Notes: a model not told the origin generated them from the sequence alone. DNA of 64,000 nt from JAHEDH01 sp963745865 (GCA_963745865.1 CAVUYZ010000002.1:124001-188000), one strand, 5' to 3'; positions 9,423 through 19,834 are shown, counted from the first letter of the stretch. A program made the numbers and translations.

Positions 9423-9919
9423 ACGTTCGCAAAGCTCTCGCCGGCGCGGCGGCGGTCGTTGGCGCCATCGTCCTCCAGACGACCTTCTTCGGTCGTTTGA
9501 CGATCGCCGGCATCGCTCCCGACGCGGTGCTCATCGCCGTGCTGCTCTTCGCCGTCCGGCAACGCAGCGAGGGGACGATCGTGTTCGCGTTTCTCTCGGG
9601 TCTCCTCTTCGATGCCCTCTCGTCGACCGCGCTGGGCCTGCGGGCCGCGGTGTACACCTCGATTGCGTTCCTGGCGATCCGCACGATCGATCGGATGGAC
9701 TCCGGTCCGGTCACCGTGTCTGCGTGGGTCGGCTTGATGACGCTCGGCGGAGTCGTGTTGTTCCTGATCGTTGGTAGCCTTTTCGGGCAGGTGACGCTCG
9801 ATCCGGGAGAGGCCATGCGACGCGTGATCCTCGTGCCGATCTACAACCTGGTGCTCGCCCTGCTTCTCACTCCGGTCATCTCCCGGCTCCTCGCCCCCGC
9901 CCGACGTGGGTTCCCATGA
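9419..9919 (+). CDS. mreD: Rod-shape-determining membrane protein MreD
   Basis: Small integral membrane partner of MreC. The 166-aa sequence shows about five hydrophobic helices, with the family-like ALAGAAAVVGAIVLQTTFF start and FLSGLLFDALSSTALGLRA loop. It overlaps mreC by ATGA at the start and mrdA by four bases at the end. Identification rests on topology and operon position as well as sequence, because MreD is poorly conserved. Confidence 0.9.
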   Translation: MNVRKALAGAAAVVGAIVLQTTFFGRLTIAGIAPDAVLIAVLLFAVRQRSEGTIVFAFLSGLLFDALSSTALGLRAAVYTSIAFLAIRTIDRMDSGPVTVSAWVGLMTLGGVVLFLIVGSLFGQVTLDPGEAMRRVILVPIYNLVLALLLTPVISRLLAPARRGFP

Positions 9920-11889
9920 AATTCAGCCTCAGACTCACCGTTCTCTTCGGTTTCTTCCTCGCCATGTTCGGGATCCTGAGCATGCGGCTGTGGTTCGTTC
10001 AGGTCGCCGAGGGTGCGTCGGCCGCCGAGGTCGCCGACAACCAGTCGTGGGTCGCCGTCGACACCCCCGCTCCCCGGGGCGACATTCGGGATCGGAACGG
10101 TCTGGTCCTGGCAACGAGCCGCTTCGTGCCGGCCGTGGTGGTCGACCGTCACCTCGTGAACGCGGACCAGAAGGACCTCTTGATCCAACGCCTGTCCGCC
10201 CTCCTTGCGATCCCTGCCGACGACATCGCAGCGATGTACGAGAAGGCAGGCGTCAACGGAACCTTCACGGTTGCGACCGTCGACACGACCGAGGCGTATC
10301 AGATCAACGAACAGCTCGCGCTCTTTCCCGGCGTCAGAATCGAGAAAGTACCGGAGCGTGTCTACATCTCCGGTGAATCGATGGCGCACGTCATCGGCCA
10401 GCTCGGCCTGCCGGACGCCGATGACATCGACGCTCGACCGGATCTGAATCCCAGCGTTCGCATCGGGAAATCGGGGGTCGAAGCCAGATACGACGAGTGG
10501 CTGCAGGGCGAGTCGGGCGAGGTGTCCTATCAGGTTCGGCTGGGTGAGGTCATCTCCCAGCGTCCCGAGGTGGAACCGACGCCCGGCGACACATTGATCC
10601 TCACCCTGGACCTGGACATGCAACTCGTCGTCGAGAACGCACTCAAGGAGGGCATCACTCTCTCCAACGAGTGGAAGGACCGCCAGCGCGCCGCCGGCAA
10701 CGGGGATGCCGCCAAGAACGAGACGGTTCGCGGGGCGGCGATCGTGCTCGACGTCGACACCGGTGCCGTTCTGTCGATGGCTTCGTATCCCGCCTTCGAC
10801 CCGTCCCTGTTCGTCACGGGAATCGACGAGGAGACCTATGCGGCGTTGCGTGAGGTCGGTGCCGAGCAGAATCTCGCCGTCTCCGGTCAGTACCCGCCCG
10901 CCTCGACCTTCAAGGCCGTCACCTATCTCACGTTCCTGGAGGAGGACGTCCCGCTGCCAACCGACGTCGAGGGGATCGATCCCGTCAACAACGTCGTGCA
11001 CTGCGACGGCCAGCTCGAGCTGTCGAGGCTGAACGACGGGAGCGCCCAGATCTTCCCCGACTGGTACACGGGTGACAAGGGCTGGCTCGGCGTCTCGGAG
11101 TCCTTGCAAGAGTCGTGCAACATCTTCTTCTACTCCGTGGCCCTCGGCATCCACGATGCCTGGGACGGCACGCCCAGAGAGACGGTGCTCCAGGACATGG
11201 CCAAGGGTCTCGGATACGGGTCCCCGACCGGCATCGACCTGGCAAGTGACACCGCAGGGATCATCCCCGACCGTGAGTTGTTCCTCCAGTGGCAGGAGGC
11301 GCAGATGGAGGATCCTGAACGCGCTCCGACCCGACTCGATCCGAGTCGCCTCGACGGGAGGGACCCCTGGTTCGGAGGAGACCTGATGAACGCCGCCATC
11401 GGGCAGGGCTCGGTCAGCGCCACGCCCCTACAGGTCGCGGTGTCGTATGCGGCGATGGCCAACGGCGGCAAGGTCTGGACCCCCTATGTGGTGGGCGAGA
11501 TCCGTGACGTCGATGGTGCGCTGGTCACACGCAACGTTCCGACTCTCAAGAACGAAGTGGACTTGGATCCGGCGAACGTCCAGCGTTTGCTCACCGACCT
11601 GAACCGGGTCGTCACCCAGGGGACCGCTGCAACCGCATTCCGGGGCTTCGGGGACTCGATCAACGATGTCGGTGGCAAGACGGGAACCGGCCAGTCGATC
11701 CGCTCGAAGGACAATCACGCCTGGTTCACGGGCATTGCTCCGTTGTCGGACCCGAAGTATGCGGTGGTCGTGCTGATCGACGAGGGTGGCAGTGGTGGCG
11801 GTGTCGCGGCTCCGGTCGCCCGCCAGATCATGCAGTACCTGATGGGCGAGGAACTCGACCCGATCGTCGCCGGCGAGTCGGCACAGTGA
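9916..11889 (+). CDS. mrdA: Penicillin-binding protein 2, elongation transpeptidase
   Basis: Cross-links peptidoglycan during lateral growth, working with RodA. A single N-terminal membrane helix (about residues 5-30) precedes the dimerisation domain with APRGDIRDRNG. The transpeptidase domain carries the three active-site motifs: STFK at 330-333, SCN at 400-402 and KTG at 588-590. The 657 aa is usual for PBP2. The start overlaps mreD by four bases, and rodA begins 11 bases after its stop. Confidence 0.96.
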   Translation: MKFSLRLTVLFGFFLAMFGILSMRLWFVQVAEGASAAEVADNQSWVAVDTPAPRGDIRDRNGLVLATSRFVPAVVVDRHLVNADQKDLLIQRLSALLAIPADDIAAMYEKAGVNGTFTVATVDTTEAYQINEQLALFPGVRIEKVPERVYISGESMAHVIGQLGLPDADDIDARPDLNPSVRIGKSGVEARYDEWLQGESGEVSYQVRLGEVISQRPEVEPTPGDTLILTLDLDMQLVVENALKEGITLSNEWKDRQRAAGNGDAAKNETVRGAAIVLDVDTGAVLSMASYPAFDPSLFVTGIDEETYAALREVGAEQNLAVSGQYPPASTFKAVTYLTFLEEDVPLPTDVEGIDPVNNVVHCDGQLELSRLNDGSAQIFPDWYTGDKGWLGVSESLQESCNIFFYSVALGIHDAWDGTPRETVLQDMAKGLGYGSPTGIDLASDTAGIIPDRELFLQWQEAQMEDPERAPTRLDPSRLDGRDPWFGGDLMNAAIGQGSVSATPLQVAVSYAAMANGGKVWTPYVVGEIRDVDGALVTRNVPTLKNEVDLDPANVQRLLTDLNRVVTQGTAATAFRGFGDSINDVGGKTGTGQSIRSKDNHAWFTGIAPLSDPKYAVVVLIDEGGSGGGVAAPVARQIMQYLMGEELDPIVAGESAQ

Positions 11890-11899
11890 GGGGACGCTG

Positions 11900-13051
11900 A
11901 TGGCGACGATCTCACCGACGATGACAGCGGTCTCGGACCGGAAAGGCAACCGGCCCGACTCGATCCTGATCACCGTGATGATGCTCCTGTCCGGCTTCGG
12001 CCTGGTGATGATCTACTCGGCGACGAGATTCAATCTCGAACGCGCCGAGCAGATCCCCACCGGGACGATGGAGCGCCAGATGATCTTCGTGACCGCAGGA
12101 ATGATCGTCCTGGCGATCTTCTCGTGGATCGACTACCGGGAGTACAAGAGCTTCCTCCCGCTCATCTACGGCTCGATCATCGTGCTCCTCGTTGCGGTGT
12201 TCCTGTTCGAGGAGGTCAACGGAGCCCAGCGGTGGATCCCCATCCCATTGTTCAACCTCCAGCCCGCCGAGTTCGCCAAGCCGATCACGATCATCACCTT
12301 GGCCTATGTCCTGGGGCAGGGGTCGGAGCAGGAGACGCTGCGATGGAAGCGCATGCTGCAGGCCGTTGCGATCGCCGCGCTCCCCGCGGCGTTGATCGTG
12401 CTCGAACCGGATCTCGGAACGACGCTCACCATCCCGTTTGTCCTGCTCGTCATGTTGTTCGCCTCCGGCGCCAGTTGGAAACAGATGTTCAGCCTGGTGT
12501 TCACCGGCGTTCTCGCGGTGGTCGTGGCGTTCAGGTTCGATCTCCTGGCGGATCACCAGCAGAACCGGATCTCGGTCTTTCTCGACCCGAACATCGATCC
12601 CCAGGGTCTCGGGTTCCAGTTGCGACAATCGAAGTTGGCGATCGGGTCTGGTCAGCTGACGGGCAAAGGTCTGTTCCAAGGGACCCAGACCAACCTGGCA
12701 TACGTCCCTGAAGCCGAGACCGACTTCATCTTCACCGCCGTCGGCGAGCAACTGGGATTCATCGGTGGGGTGATCGTGATCGCCGCGTTCCTCGTGTTGA
12801 TCTGGCGCCTGCTCGTGATCGCAGCCCAATCCCGTGATCGATTCGGCTCCCTGATCGCCGTTGGCATCGCCGGAATGATGGTCTTCCATGTCTTCGTCAA
12901 CGTCGGCATGACCGTCGGGATCGCGCCCGTCACCGGGCTGCCGCTGCCGTTCTTGAGCCTCGGCGGGAGCTTCTATCTGGCGATGGCAGTCTCGGTCGGG
13001 ATCGCCAATTCGATCTGGCTGCGGAGATCTCCGGTCCCGGGCGAACGGTGA
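11900..13051 (+). CDS. rodA: SEDS glycosyltransferase RodA
   Basis: Polymerises lipid II for lateral wall synthesis together with PBP2. The 383-aa sequence has about ten membrane helices and SEDS hallmarks: NGAQRWIPI, LQPAEFAKP, LIVLEPDLGTTLTI, GLGFQLRQSKLAIGSGQLTGKG and GLPLPFLSLGGS. The ATG at 11900 has a purine-rich upstream stretch (GAGGGGACG). Its neighbours mrdA and mreBCD assign it to elongation (RodA) rather than division (FtsW). Confidence 0.95.
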   Translation: MATISPTMTAVSDRKGNRPDSILITVMMLLSGFGLVMIYSATRFNLERAEQIPTGTMERQMIFVTAGMIVLAIFSWIDYREYKSFLPLIYGSIIVLLVAVFLFEEVNGAQRWIPIPLFNLQPAEFAKPITIITLAYVLGQGSEQETLRWKRMLQAVAIAALPAALIVLEPDLGTTLTIPFVLLVMLFASGASWKQMFSLVFTGVLAVVVAFRFDLLADHQQNRISVFLDPNIDPQGLGFQLRQSKLAIGSGQLTGKGLFQGTQTNLAYVPEAETDFIFTAVGEQLGFIGGVIVIAAFLVLIWRLLVIAAQSRDRFGSLIAVGIAGMMVFHVFVNVGMTVGIAPVTGLPLPFLSLGGSFYLAMAVSVGIANSIWLRRSPVPGER

Positions 13052-13160
13052 CTGTCGGAGGACTCGCGGACGGTGCCGGTCCGATCATCATCCGGCCCGG
13101 CGCATTGATCGCGACAGATGTGTCTGTCTCCGGGCCGGCAGCGGTCTAAGTTCTGGGAAC

Positions 13161-15149
13161 ATGTCCCGGTTCACAGCATGGTTGAGAAGGGTCCGCCTCG
13201 GCGAAGCGCCGACCTTGATGATCCTCGCGGGCCTCGTCGGTGTCGGAGCCGGCCTCGGAGCGGTGGTGCTGATCACGGCGATCGATCTCGTGTCATCGGC
13301 TGGCGGCTGGGCGTCCGAACTCCTGCATCTCGGCTCGCTGTGGCCGCTCGTGATCCTCCCCCTCGGCATGTGGCTCTCGTGGAGGCTCACGTCGTGGTTT
13401 GCCCCCGAAGTCGTCGGACATGGCGTCCCCCAGATCGTCGCGGCGATCGCAGTGCGGGGTGGCCGGATCCGACCCCGGGTGATGGGAATGAAGACGATCG
13501 CCACCGCCCTCACCATCGGGAGTGGAGGGTCGGCGGGTCGCGAAGGCTCGATCGCCCAGATCGGTGCGTCGATCGGGTCATGGGCTGCCCGGACCGCCCG
13601 GCTCTCGGAGAACGAGGTGAGGACGCTGGTGGCGGCCGGGGCCGGGGCCGGGATCTCGGCGACGTTCAACGCGCCCATTGCCGGCTTGTTCTTTGCGATG
13701 GAGGTCATCCTCCAAGAGTTCGCGGTGCGACAGGTCCATACGATCGTCATCGCCTCGGTCGCGGCGGCCGTCGTCAGCCAATCTGTGATCGGAGAGGGCC
13801 TGACGTTCGAGGTCGAGCCGTACTTTCTCGACGACCCTCTCCAGTTGCTTCTCTTTGCACTCCTCGGCCTGGCAGCGGTGGTGGTTGGATGGTTGTTTCT
13901 CGAGGCGCTCGACCGACTCGAGACGATGCCCGATCGGTGGCCGACCTGGGCAGGCCGGCGCTGTTCGCCGTATCCGTGGGCGTGATCGGCTTGATTCGCC
14001 CAGAGGTGCTCGGGACCGGACAGGACTTCATCAACTCCCTGCTCCGCAACGATGCGGGGTTGACATGGTGGATCCTCGGCATCCTCGCGGTCTTGAAGGT
14101 GGGTGCGACTGCCGCAACGCTGGGTGGACGCGGAGCCGGGGGGATCTTCATGCCCAGCCTCTTCATCGGTGCCTCGACGGGCGCGAGTATCGCCGTCCTG
14201 TTCGGGAGGGTGTGGGGTTGGTCGGAGATCCAGCCAGGCGCATTCGCACTCGTCGGGATGGCAGCCACGTTCTCGGCTGTGGCGCGAGCGCCGCTCACCT
14301 CGATCCTGATCGTCTTCGAGATCACCGGTGACTACGGACTGGTCCTGCCGCTGATGATCGCCACTGCGATCAGCAACGATCCTGGCTGGGCGAGTGCGAC
14401 CCGAGAGCGCCTACGCCGCGCCGCTGGCGAGGATGGGCATCCACCCGGTTCACGCCGGTGTCACCGATCTCCTCGACATGGTCCGCGTCGGAGACGTGAT
14501 CGAGCCCGGTTCGGTCACGGTCGAACCGTCGGCGTCGCTCGGTGAGGTCCGGGGGATCCTGCAACGCAACCGCCTCCACGGTGCTCCGGTGATCGACGAT
14601 GGACGGCTCGTCGGTCTCGTCGCCGAAAGCGACATCCTGCGGGCGGGAGGGCCCTCCGATCAGGTGACGGCCGCCGATGCCATGACCCCGAATCCCGCCA
14701 CGGTCAATCCCGATACCCGTGTGTCGGATGCCCTCGAACGAATGGCTGCCCTCGGGGTCGGACGACTGCCAGTCGTCGATGCCTCCGACCCCGAGCACCT
14801 CATCGGGATGTTCCGCCGTGCCGATGTCGTCGCGGCCTACCACCTCGCGCTCAGCACGACCTCGCGGGCGCACTCGGTGCCGGAGCGGGTCCAGACCCGA
14901 ACGGGCCGGCGTTCGTCCTTCTTCGAGCTCACCGTGGTGCAGGGCTCGATAGCAGATGGCCGTCTCGTCAGCGAGGTCTCGTGGCCGGAGGGGTGTTTGG
15001 TCGTCTCGATCAATCGTGGGGCAGAGCAGTTGGTTCCCAGCGGAACAACGGGGCTGATGGCCGGAGACGCGATCACCGTGTTCGGGACGGTGGAAGCTCG
15101 CGATCGACTCGTCGAGCGCCTGGCAGTGAGGTCCGAGTCACCGACGTGA
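13161..15149 (+). CDS. ClC-type chloride channel/antiporter with CBS and TrkA-C domains, two frameshifts
   Basis: Moves anions across the membrane. The ClC core runs in two frames: 13161 to about 13940 with the selectivity motif GSGGSAGREGSIAQIG, and about 13940-14380 with GGRGAGGIFMPSLFIGA. A third segment (to 15149) holds two CBS domains and a C-terminal TrkA-C-like (RCK_C) domain (SWPEGCLVVSINRGAEQLVP). The first shift is -1 and the second +1 (near 14373, giving SNILAGRVRPESAY), so the net change is zero. The regulatory tail suggests gating by nucleotide or small-ligand binding. No partner gene is adjacent; tdk converges on its 3' end. Confidence 0.85.
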
Positions 15150-15178
15150 TGACTCGAGGATGTCGGCGGTCTCCGGCA

Positions 15179-15757
15179 TCACTCCAGCGCGAGTTGTTCT
15201 GGTTCCTCGGTCGAGTAGCACATCCGGCAGCGCGCTTCGTATGTGCCCTGTGCGCCTAGCACGACGAGATCGTCGGAGCGTGCAATCCGCTGGGTGAACA
15301 GCGCAGGGCCGCCACAGCGATGGCATACAGCGAGCATCTTCGAGACGTATTCGGCGCGACCGCACAGCGTGGGAATCGGCTCGAACGGTCGTCTGAGGTA
15401 GTCGAGATCCAGGCCGGCGACGATGATCTGTTTGCCGGCGTCCGCCAGGCGCTCGCATACGGCGATGAGCCCGTCGTCGAAGAACTGCCCCTCGTCGATG
15501 CCGATCACCTCGGTGGCGTCGTCCACCGCGTGGAGGAGTGCGTCGCTGTCACCCACCGGCATGGCGTCGGCGCGCATGTGGGAGTGCGAGACCACCTCAC
15601 GGTCGGCATATCGGACGTCGACACTGGGTTTGAAGGTCTGGACGGGTCGCCTGGCGATCTGTGAGCGAGTCACCCGGCGGATGAGCTCCTCGCTCTTCCC
15701 CGAGAACATCGGCCCGCAGATCACCTCGATCCACCCTGATTGCGGCCTCCTGAACAT
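15179..15757 (-). CDS. tdk: Thymidine kinase
   Basis: Phosphorylates thymidine for nucleotide salvage. It is a type II enzyme: Walker A GPMFSGKS near the N terminus, the DEGQFF catalytic segment, the YLRRPF lasso region and two zinc-binding Cys pairs (CHRCG and CRMC). The ATG at 15757 gives MFRRPQSGWIEVICGPMFSG; an upstream GTG at 15784 is possible but neither start has a clear SD. It converges with the ClC gene 29 bases away. Confidence 0.93.
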   Translation of the reverse strand: MFRRPQSGWIEVICGPMFSGKSEELIRRVTRSQIARRPVQTFKPSVDVRYADREVVSHSHMRADAMPVGDSDALLHAVDDATEVIGIDEGQFFDDGLIAVCERLADAGKQIIVAGLDLDYLRRPFEPIPTLCGRAEYVSKMLAVCHRCGGPALFTQRIARSDDLVVLGAQGTYEARCRMCYSTEEPEQLALE

Positions 15758-15784
15758 GGGTCGCGAGCGTAGACGGATCTGCAC

Positions 15785-16135
15785 ATGCCGATTGCCGGAC
15801 CAGGTGTCTGGCGACGGAGTCCGTCCCCGGCTCCGTCGGATGAGCCTGGTGGGACACGCGAAAAGTGGTGCTATCGTTCAGGGTGCGTCCCGGAGCCCCA
15901 GATCGGCTGTGCCAGGCTGATGCCGAACCGAGCCGGGGACACGTGACGCTTCGCATTTCTGGCTATGGAGCCTTTCGAATCGTGACCATGTGCATCCCAC
16001 CGTCTTCACCTCCCACTGGAGTTGCTGGAGTGACGATGTACGCACGTTCGGCTCCTGGTCATGTCCCTTCTGTCGCACACGGCGACATTCCTCATCGGTG
16101 CCGTTCGGCATCGTCCGATTCAGGAGTACGTATTC
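15785..16135. other. Intergenic region upstream of RNase E/G
   Basis: About 350 bases between divergent tdk and the RNase E/G gene. No protein-like frame, tRNA or long hairpin stands out. RNase E genes are often autoregulated through long 5' leaders, so a leader here would be unsurprising, but I see no specific structure that proves it. Confidence 0.4.
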
Positions 16136-17701
16136 ATGGCATTCTTCCGCAAGCGGTCACCCGAGGTGATCCGCAGAGGTGCAGCTGGTCAAGTCATCGA
16201 AGAGCGCAAGAAGATGCGCCTCGGCGGCCAGAAGGTCGAAGTGAAGCGGGTCATCGAACCCGCTCCCAAGTCTGAGCCTCGACAGGGTCAAAAGGGTCAG
16301 AAGAGCCGCAAGGGCTCGAACCGCAATCAGAAAGACTCCAACCGGAACCAGTCGCAACAGCGGAACCGGAACCGGCAACGGCGTGAAGAAGAGATCATCA
16401 TTCCGACCGAGTCTGCGCGCAAGCAGATGCTGGTCAGGGTCACGCCCCATCAGACACAGTGTGTGGTGCTCGAAGGCCCGGTGCTCGTCGAGCACTACGT
16501 CGCATCGGCGGATCAGACATCGCTGGTCGGAAACATCTATCTCGGTCGGGTGCGCAACGTGCTGCCCGGCATGGAGGCGGCATTCATCGACTTCGGAGCG
16601 GCCAAGAACGGGGTGGTGTACTCGTCGGACGTTCGAATCGACCGTGAGAAGTTCGGCAAGAAGAAACCGCGTATCGAGGAAGTCCTGAAAGAAGGCGACG
16701 AGGTCCTCGTCCAGGTCGTCAAGGATGCCATGGGGGCCAAGGGCGCCCGGCTGACCGGACAGCCATCCCTCCCGGGACGCTATCTGGTGCTGGTGCCCGA
16801 CTCCGACGCTCAAGGCATCTCCCGCCGCCTCCCCGAAGATGAGCGCACCCGGCTTCGTGAGGTCATCTCGAAGGTGAAGCCGAAGGGGTTCGGCGTCATC
16901 GTCCGAACCGCAGCGCTTCATGCGTCGGGCGAGGAGATCGCCGCAGACATCGCACGACTCTTGAAGATCTGGGAGCAGATCCAGGAGGAGTCGGCCGGCG
17001 GAGGCAAGGCGCCCCGGGCGGTCTACGAGGAGCCCGATCTGCTGATCCGCGTGATCCGTGAGCACTTCACGGGCGACTTCCGTCGGATGCTGGTCGACAA
17101 CTCAGATGCGACCAAGCAGGTCACCGATTACCTGGGTCGCACGGCTCCCGACCTCGTCTCGAAGATCACGCAATACGAGGACGAGCTTCCGCTGTTCGAG
17201 CGGTACCACGTCGAGGATCAGCTGCGGAAGGCCCTCGACCGTCGCGTGTATCTCCCGTCGGGCGGTCACCTCGTGATCGACCGAACCGAAGCGCTCACCG
17301 TCATCGACGTGAACACCGGCAAGTTCGTCGGTTCGTCGAATCTGGAAGACACGGTTCTGCAGAACAATGTCGAGGCTGCCGAGGAGATCGGCCGTCAGCT
17401 GCGGCTGCGCGACATCGGCGGCATCATCGTCATCGACTTCATCGACATGGAGATCGAGAAGCATCAGCAGATGGTGCTTCGCAAGCTCAAAGAGACGCTG
17501 GCGAGGGACAAGACGAGGACGCAGGTCTTCGATGTGTCTCATCTCGGTCTCGTCGAGATGACGCGCAAGAACGTGTCTGCTGGATTGCTCGAGTCCTTCT
17601 CGGAGAAGTGCCCGCACTGCGAAGGGCGCGGCGTCCTGCTCCACGAAGAAGCCGCCACTCATGCCGTCCCGATCTCGGGAACCGCCGAAGACGTGGACTG
17701 A
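16136..17701 (+). CDS. rne: Ribonuclease E/G family endoribonuclease
   Basis: Cleaves single-stranded RNA for rRNA maturation and mRNA decay. A basic, Asn/Gln/Lys/Arg-rich N-terminal extension (about residues 1-110) precedes the S1-like domain (GNIYLGRVRNVLPGMEAAFIDF). The catalytic DNase-I-like part has the two Asp motifs VIDVNTGKF and IVIDFIDM, and the zinc-link motif CPHCEGRG is near the C terminus. The ATG at 16136 has AGGAG nine bases upstream. The family's usual degradosome scaffold tail is missing, so RNase G (rng) is an equal name. rplU, rpmA and obg follow, as is usual. Confidence 0.93.
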   Translation: MAFFRKRSPEVIRRGAAGQVIEERKKMRLGGQKVEVKRVIEPAPKSEPRQGQKGQKSRKGSNRNQKDSNRNQSQQRNRNRQRREEEIIIPTESARKQMLVRVTPHQTQCVVLEGPVLVEHYVASADQTSLVGNIYLGRVRNVLPGMEAAFIDFGAAKNGVVYSSDVRIDREKFGKKKPRIEEVLKEGDEVLVQVVKDAMGAKGARLTGQPSLPGRYLVLVPDSDAQGISRRLPEDERTRLREVISKVKPKGFGVIVRTAALHASGEEIAADIARLLKIWEQIQEESAGGGKAPRAVYEEPDLLIRVIREHFTGDFRRMLVDNSDATKQVTDYLGRTAPDLVSKITQYEDELPLFERYHVEDQLRKALDRRVYLPSGGHLVIDRTEALTVIDVNTGKFVGSSNLEDTVLQNNVEAAEEIGRQLRLRDIGGIIVIDFIDMEIEKHQQMVLRKLKETLARDKTRTQVFDVSHLGLVEMTRKNVSAGLLESFSEKCPHCEGRGVLLHEEAATHAVPISGTAEDVD

Positions 17702-17815
17702 TCGTCCAAAGAGGCGGCAAACTGGGCCGTGAATCGGGACGACTCGTGCGGCCCGGGAACGGTGCCATCGGCAATCCGAGCGTCTGTCAGCGCTCATTCG
17801 TCGAATCGACCCGCT

Positions 17816-17842
17816 TTGGACAGTGCAAGCGGGATCTAGTAT
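17816..17842 (+). promoter_or_regulatory. Candidate promoter for rplU operon
   Basis: TTGGAC (17816-17821) and TAGTAT (17837-17842) resemble sigma-70-type -35 and -10 boxes with a 15-base spacer. They lie 34 bases before the rplU ATG, which has a GAGG SD. The spacer is short, so this is only a candidate. Confidence 0.35.
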
Positions 17843-17875
17843 CTTTACGCCGTTCCCCCTCACAGAGGTTTTCCC

Positions 17876-18289
17876 ATGTATGCCATCATCAAGTCGGGTG
17901 GGAAGCAGGCCAAGGTGACTCCCGGAGATGTCATCGAAGTCGAACTGCTTCACACCGAGGATGAGAGTGTCTCGTTCACTCCGCTCCTCATCGTCGACGA
18001 CGAAGGCTCGACCATCACCGACAAGGACAGCCTGGCGAAGGCCAGCGTGACTGCCAAGGTCCTCGGTGACATCAAAGGCCCCAAGATCGACATCTTCAAG
18101 TACAAGAACAAGACGGGCTATCGCCGCCGTATGGGTCATCGCCAGAAGTACACCTCGCTCGAGGTGACTGGCATCGACATGCCGGGCGGAGCCAAGAAGT
18201 CGAGCAAGAAGTCCCCGAAGGCCGAGAAGCCCGAGGCTCCGGAAGCAGCCACTGAGGCCGCCGTCGAAGGCGCCTCCGAGGAGGAGTGA
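17876..18289 (+). CDS. rplU: Large-subunit ribosomal protein bL21
   Basis: Binds 23S rRNA in the large subunit. The core (residues 1-102) begins MYAIIKSGGKQAKVTPGD and contains FKYKNKTGYRRRMGHRQKYT. A Lys/Glu/Ala-rich tail of about 35 residues (GAKKSSKKSPKAEKPEAPEA) is longer than in the minimal protein, as seen in several actinobacteria. It is followed after three bases by rpmA. Confidence 0.97.
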   Translation: MYAIIKSGGKQAKVTPGDVIEVELLHTEDESVSFTPLLIVDDEGSTITDKDSLAKASVTAKVLGDIKGPKIDIFKYKNKTGYRRRMGHRQKYTSLEVTGIDMPGGAKKSSKKSPKAEKPEAPEAATEAAVEGASEEE

Positions 18290-18292
18290 ACG

Positions 18293-18544
18293 ATGTCCAA
18301 GACAAAAGCAGGCGGCTCTAGCAAGAACGGGCGCGACTCCCGTGCCCAGCGACTCGGCCCGAAGGTCTTCGACGGCCAGCTCGTGAACGCGGGCGCCGTC
18401 ATCGTGCGTCAGCGCGGGACCCGCATCCATCCCGGTGTGAACGTAGGCCGGGGCAACGACGACACGCTGTTCGCCATGGCAGAGGGGACCGTCAAGTACT
18501 CGACGCGCAACAATCGCCGTCTGGTCGACGTCCTCTCAGACTGA
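18293..18544 (+). CDS. rpmA: Large-subunit ribosomal protein bL27
   Basis: Component of the large subunit whose N-terminal tail reaches the peptidyl-transferase centre. The 83-aa sequence has the signature KAGGSSKNGRDS, then RLGPKVFDGQLVNAGAVIVRQRG and HPGVNVGRGNDDTLFA. No Firmicutes-type cleavable N-terminal extension is present. It lies between rplU and obg in the standard order. Confidence 0.97.
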   Translation: MSKTKAGGSSKNGRDSRAQRLGPKVFDGQLVNAGAVIVRQRGTRIHPGVNVGRGNDDTLFAMAEGTVKYSTRNNRRLVDVLSD

Positions 18545-18559
18545 TCGGGGTCCGGTCGC

Positions 18560-19834
18560 ATGTTCGTCGACCGGACACAGGTTCACGCCCGCGCCGGAAA
18601 TGGTGGTGCGGGCGTTGCCGCGTTCGTACGAGCCAGGGGGAGACCACAGGGGAAGCCGGTCGGTGGGAACGGCGGCGATGGCGGATCGATCTATTTCGAG
18701 GCTGACGAGCATGTCGGCACGCTCCTGAGCTACCGGAGACGACCGCACACCAAGGCCCAGTCGGGCACGCACGGCACCGGTGACTTCCAGAGCGGTCGCA
18801 ACGGCGAGGATCTCGTGCTCTCCGTCCCTCCCGGCACGACGATCTATGACGAAGAGGGCACCATGGTCGCCGATCTCGTCGAGCCCGGTCAGCGGGTGAT
18901 GGCGATTCGAGGAGGCCGCGGCGGACGGGGGAACGCAGCATTCGTGTCTCCCCGATTGAAGGCACCGAGCATCTGTGAGCAGGGGGAGTACGGCGCCGAG
19001 GAGACCTTCACACTGGAACTGAAGCTCATGGCCGACGCGGCGCTCGTCGGCTTCCCGAATGCGGGCAAGAGCACCTTCATCTCTCGGGTCTCGGCCGCCA
19101 AGCCGAAGATCGCCGACTACCCGTTCACGACTCTCGAACCGAATCTCGGGGTCGTATCCGTCGACGATCACGAGTTCGTTCTCGCCGACATCCCGGGTTT
19201 GATCGAGGGAGCGGCTGAAGGCAAGGGCCTCGGCCACGAGTTCCTTCGTCACGTCGAACGAGCTCAGGTGCTCGTCGTGCTGCTCGATCCTGCCATCACC
19301 GCCACCGAGCCCGTTGCCAGCCAGCGCGACATCTTGCTGAGGGAGTTGGGTGACTTCTCGCCTGCGCTGCTCGATCGCCCGCGGGTGGTGGCCATCACCA
19401 AGGCAGACATGGCCGAGGCGGTCGATGCGGCACGGGAACTCGATGACGAGCACGTGCACCTGATCTCATCGGTCACCGGCGACGGCGTTCGGGAACTCCT
19501 GTACGAGATCGCCGGAAAGGTCGACGAAGCCGAGCGCGCCCGCCCCGAGCGCGAGGGTTACGTGTTGCATCGCCCGGTCAGGCCCCAGTTCGAGGTATCT
19601 CGCACCGCGGGAGCGTGGGTCGTCGAGGGGGTTGGAGCGGAGCGGGCGGTCCGCTTCTCGGATCTCACGAATCCACAGGCTGCAGACATGGCCGCTGACC
19701 GGTTGGAACGTCTCGGTGTCGAGCAAGCCCTGATCGATGCGGGAGCCGAGGAGGGAGACACGATCAGGATCGGGGATCTCGAGTTCGAGTTCGTCGTGCT
19801 TCATGAGCTGCTCGATGACGAGGACGAGATGTGA
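18560..19834 (+). CDS. obg: GTPase Obg/CgtA
   Basis: GTPase acting in 50S assembly and stress control. The Gly-rich Obg fold spans about residues 1-158 (VHARAGNGGAGVAAF, GGNGGDGGSIYF). The G domain has G1 GFPNAGKST, switch DYPFTTLEPN, G3 DIPG and TKAD. The C-terminal OCT domain covers about 340-424. The length is normal. proB overlaps its stop by four bases. Confidence 0.96.
   Translation: MFVDRTQVHARAGNGGAGVAAFVRARGRPQGKPVGGNGGDGGSIYFEADEHVGTLLSYRRRPHTKAQSGTHGTGDFQSGRNGEDLVLSVPPGTTIYDEEGTMVADLVEPGQRVMAIRGGRGGRGNAAFVSPRLKAPSICEQGEYGAEETFTLELKLMADAALVGFPNAGKSTFISRVSAAKPKIADYPFTTLEPNLGVVSVDDHEFVLADIPGLIEGAAEGKGLGHEFLRHVERAQVLVVLLDPAITATEPVASQRDILLRELGDFSPALLDRPRVVAITKADMAEAVDAARELDDEHVHLISSVTGDGVRELLYEIAGKVDEAERARPEREGYVLHRPVRPQFEVSRTAGAWVVEGVGAERAVRFSDLTNPQAADMAADRLERLGVEQALIDAGAEEGDTIRIGDLEFEFVVLHELLDDEDEM

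Noticed and set aside
9841..11154. A 437-codon open frame antisense to mrdA
   Set aside because: Same GC-bias effect; the plus-strand gene has all transpeptidase motifs.
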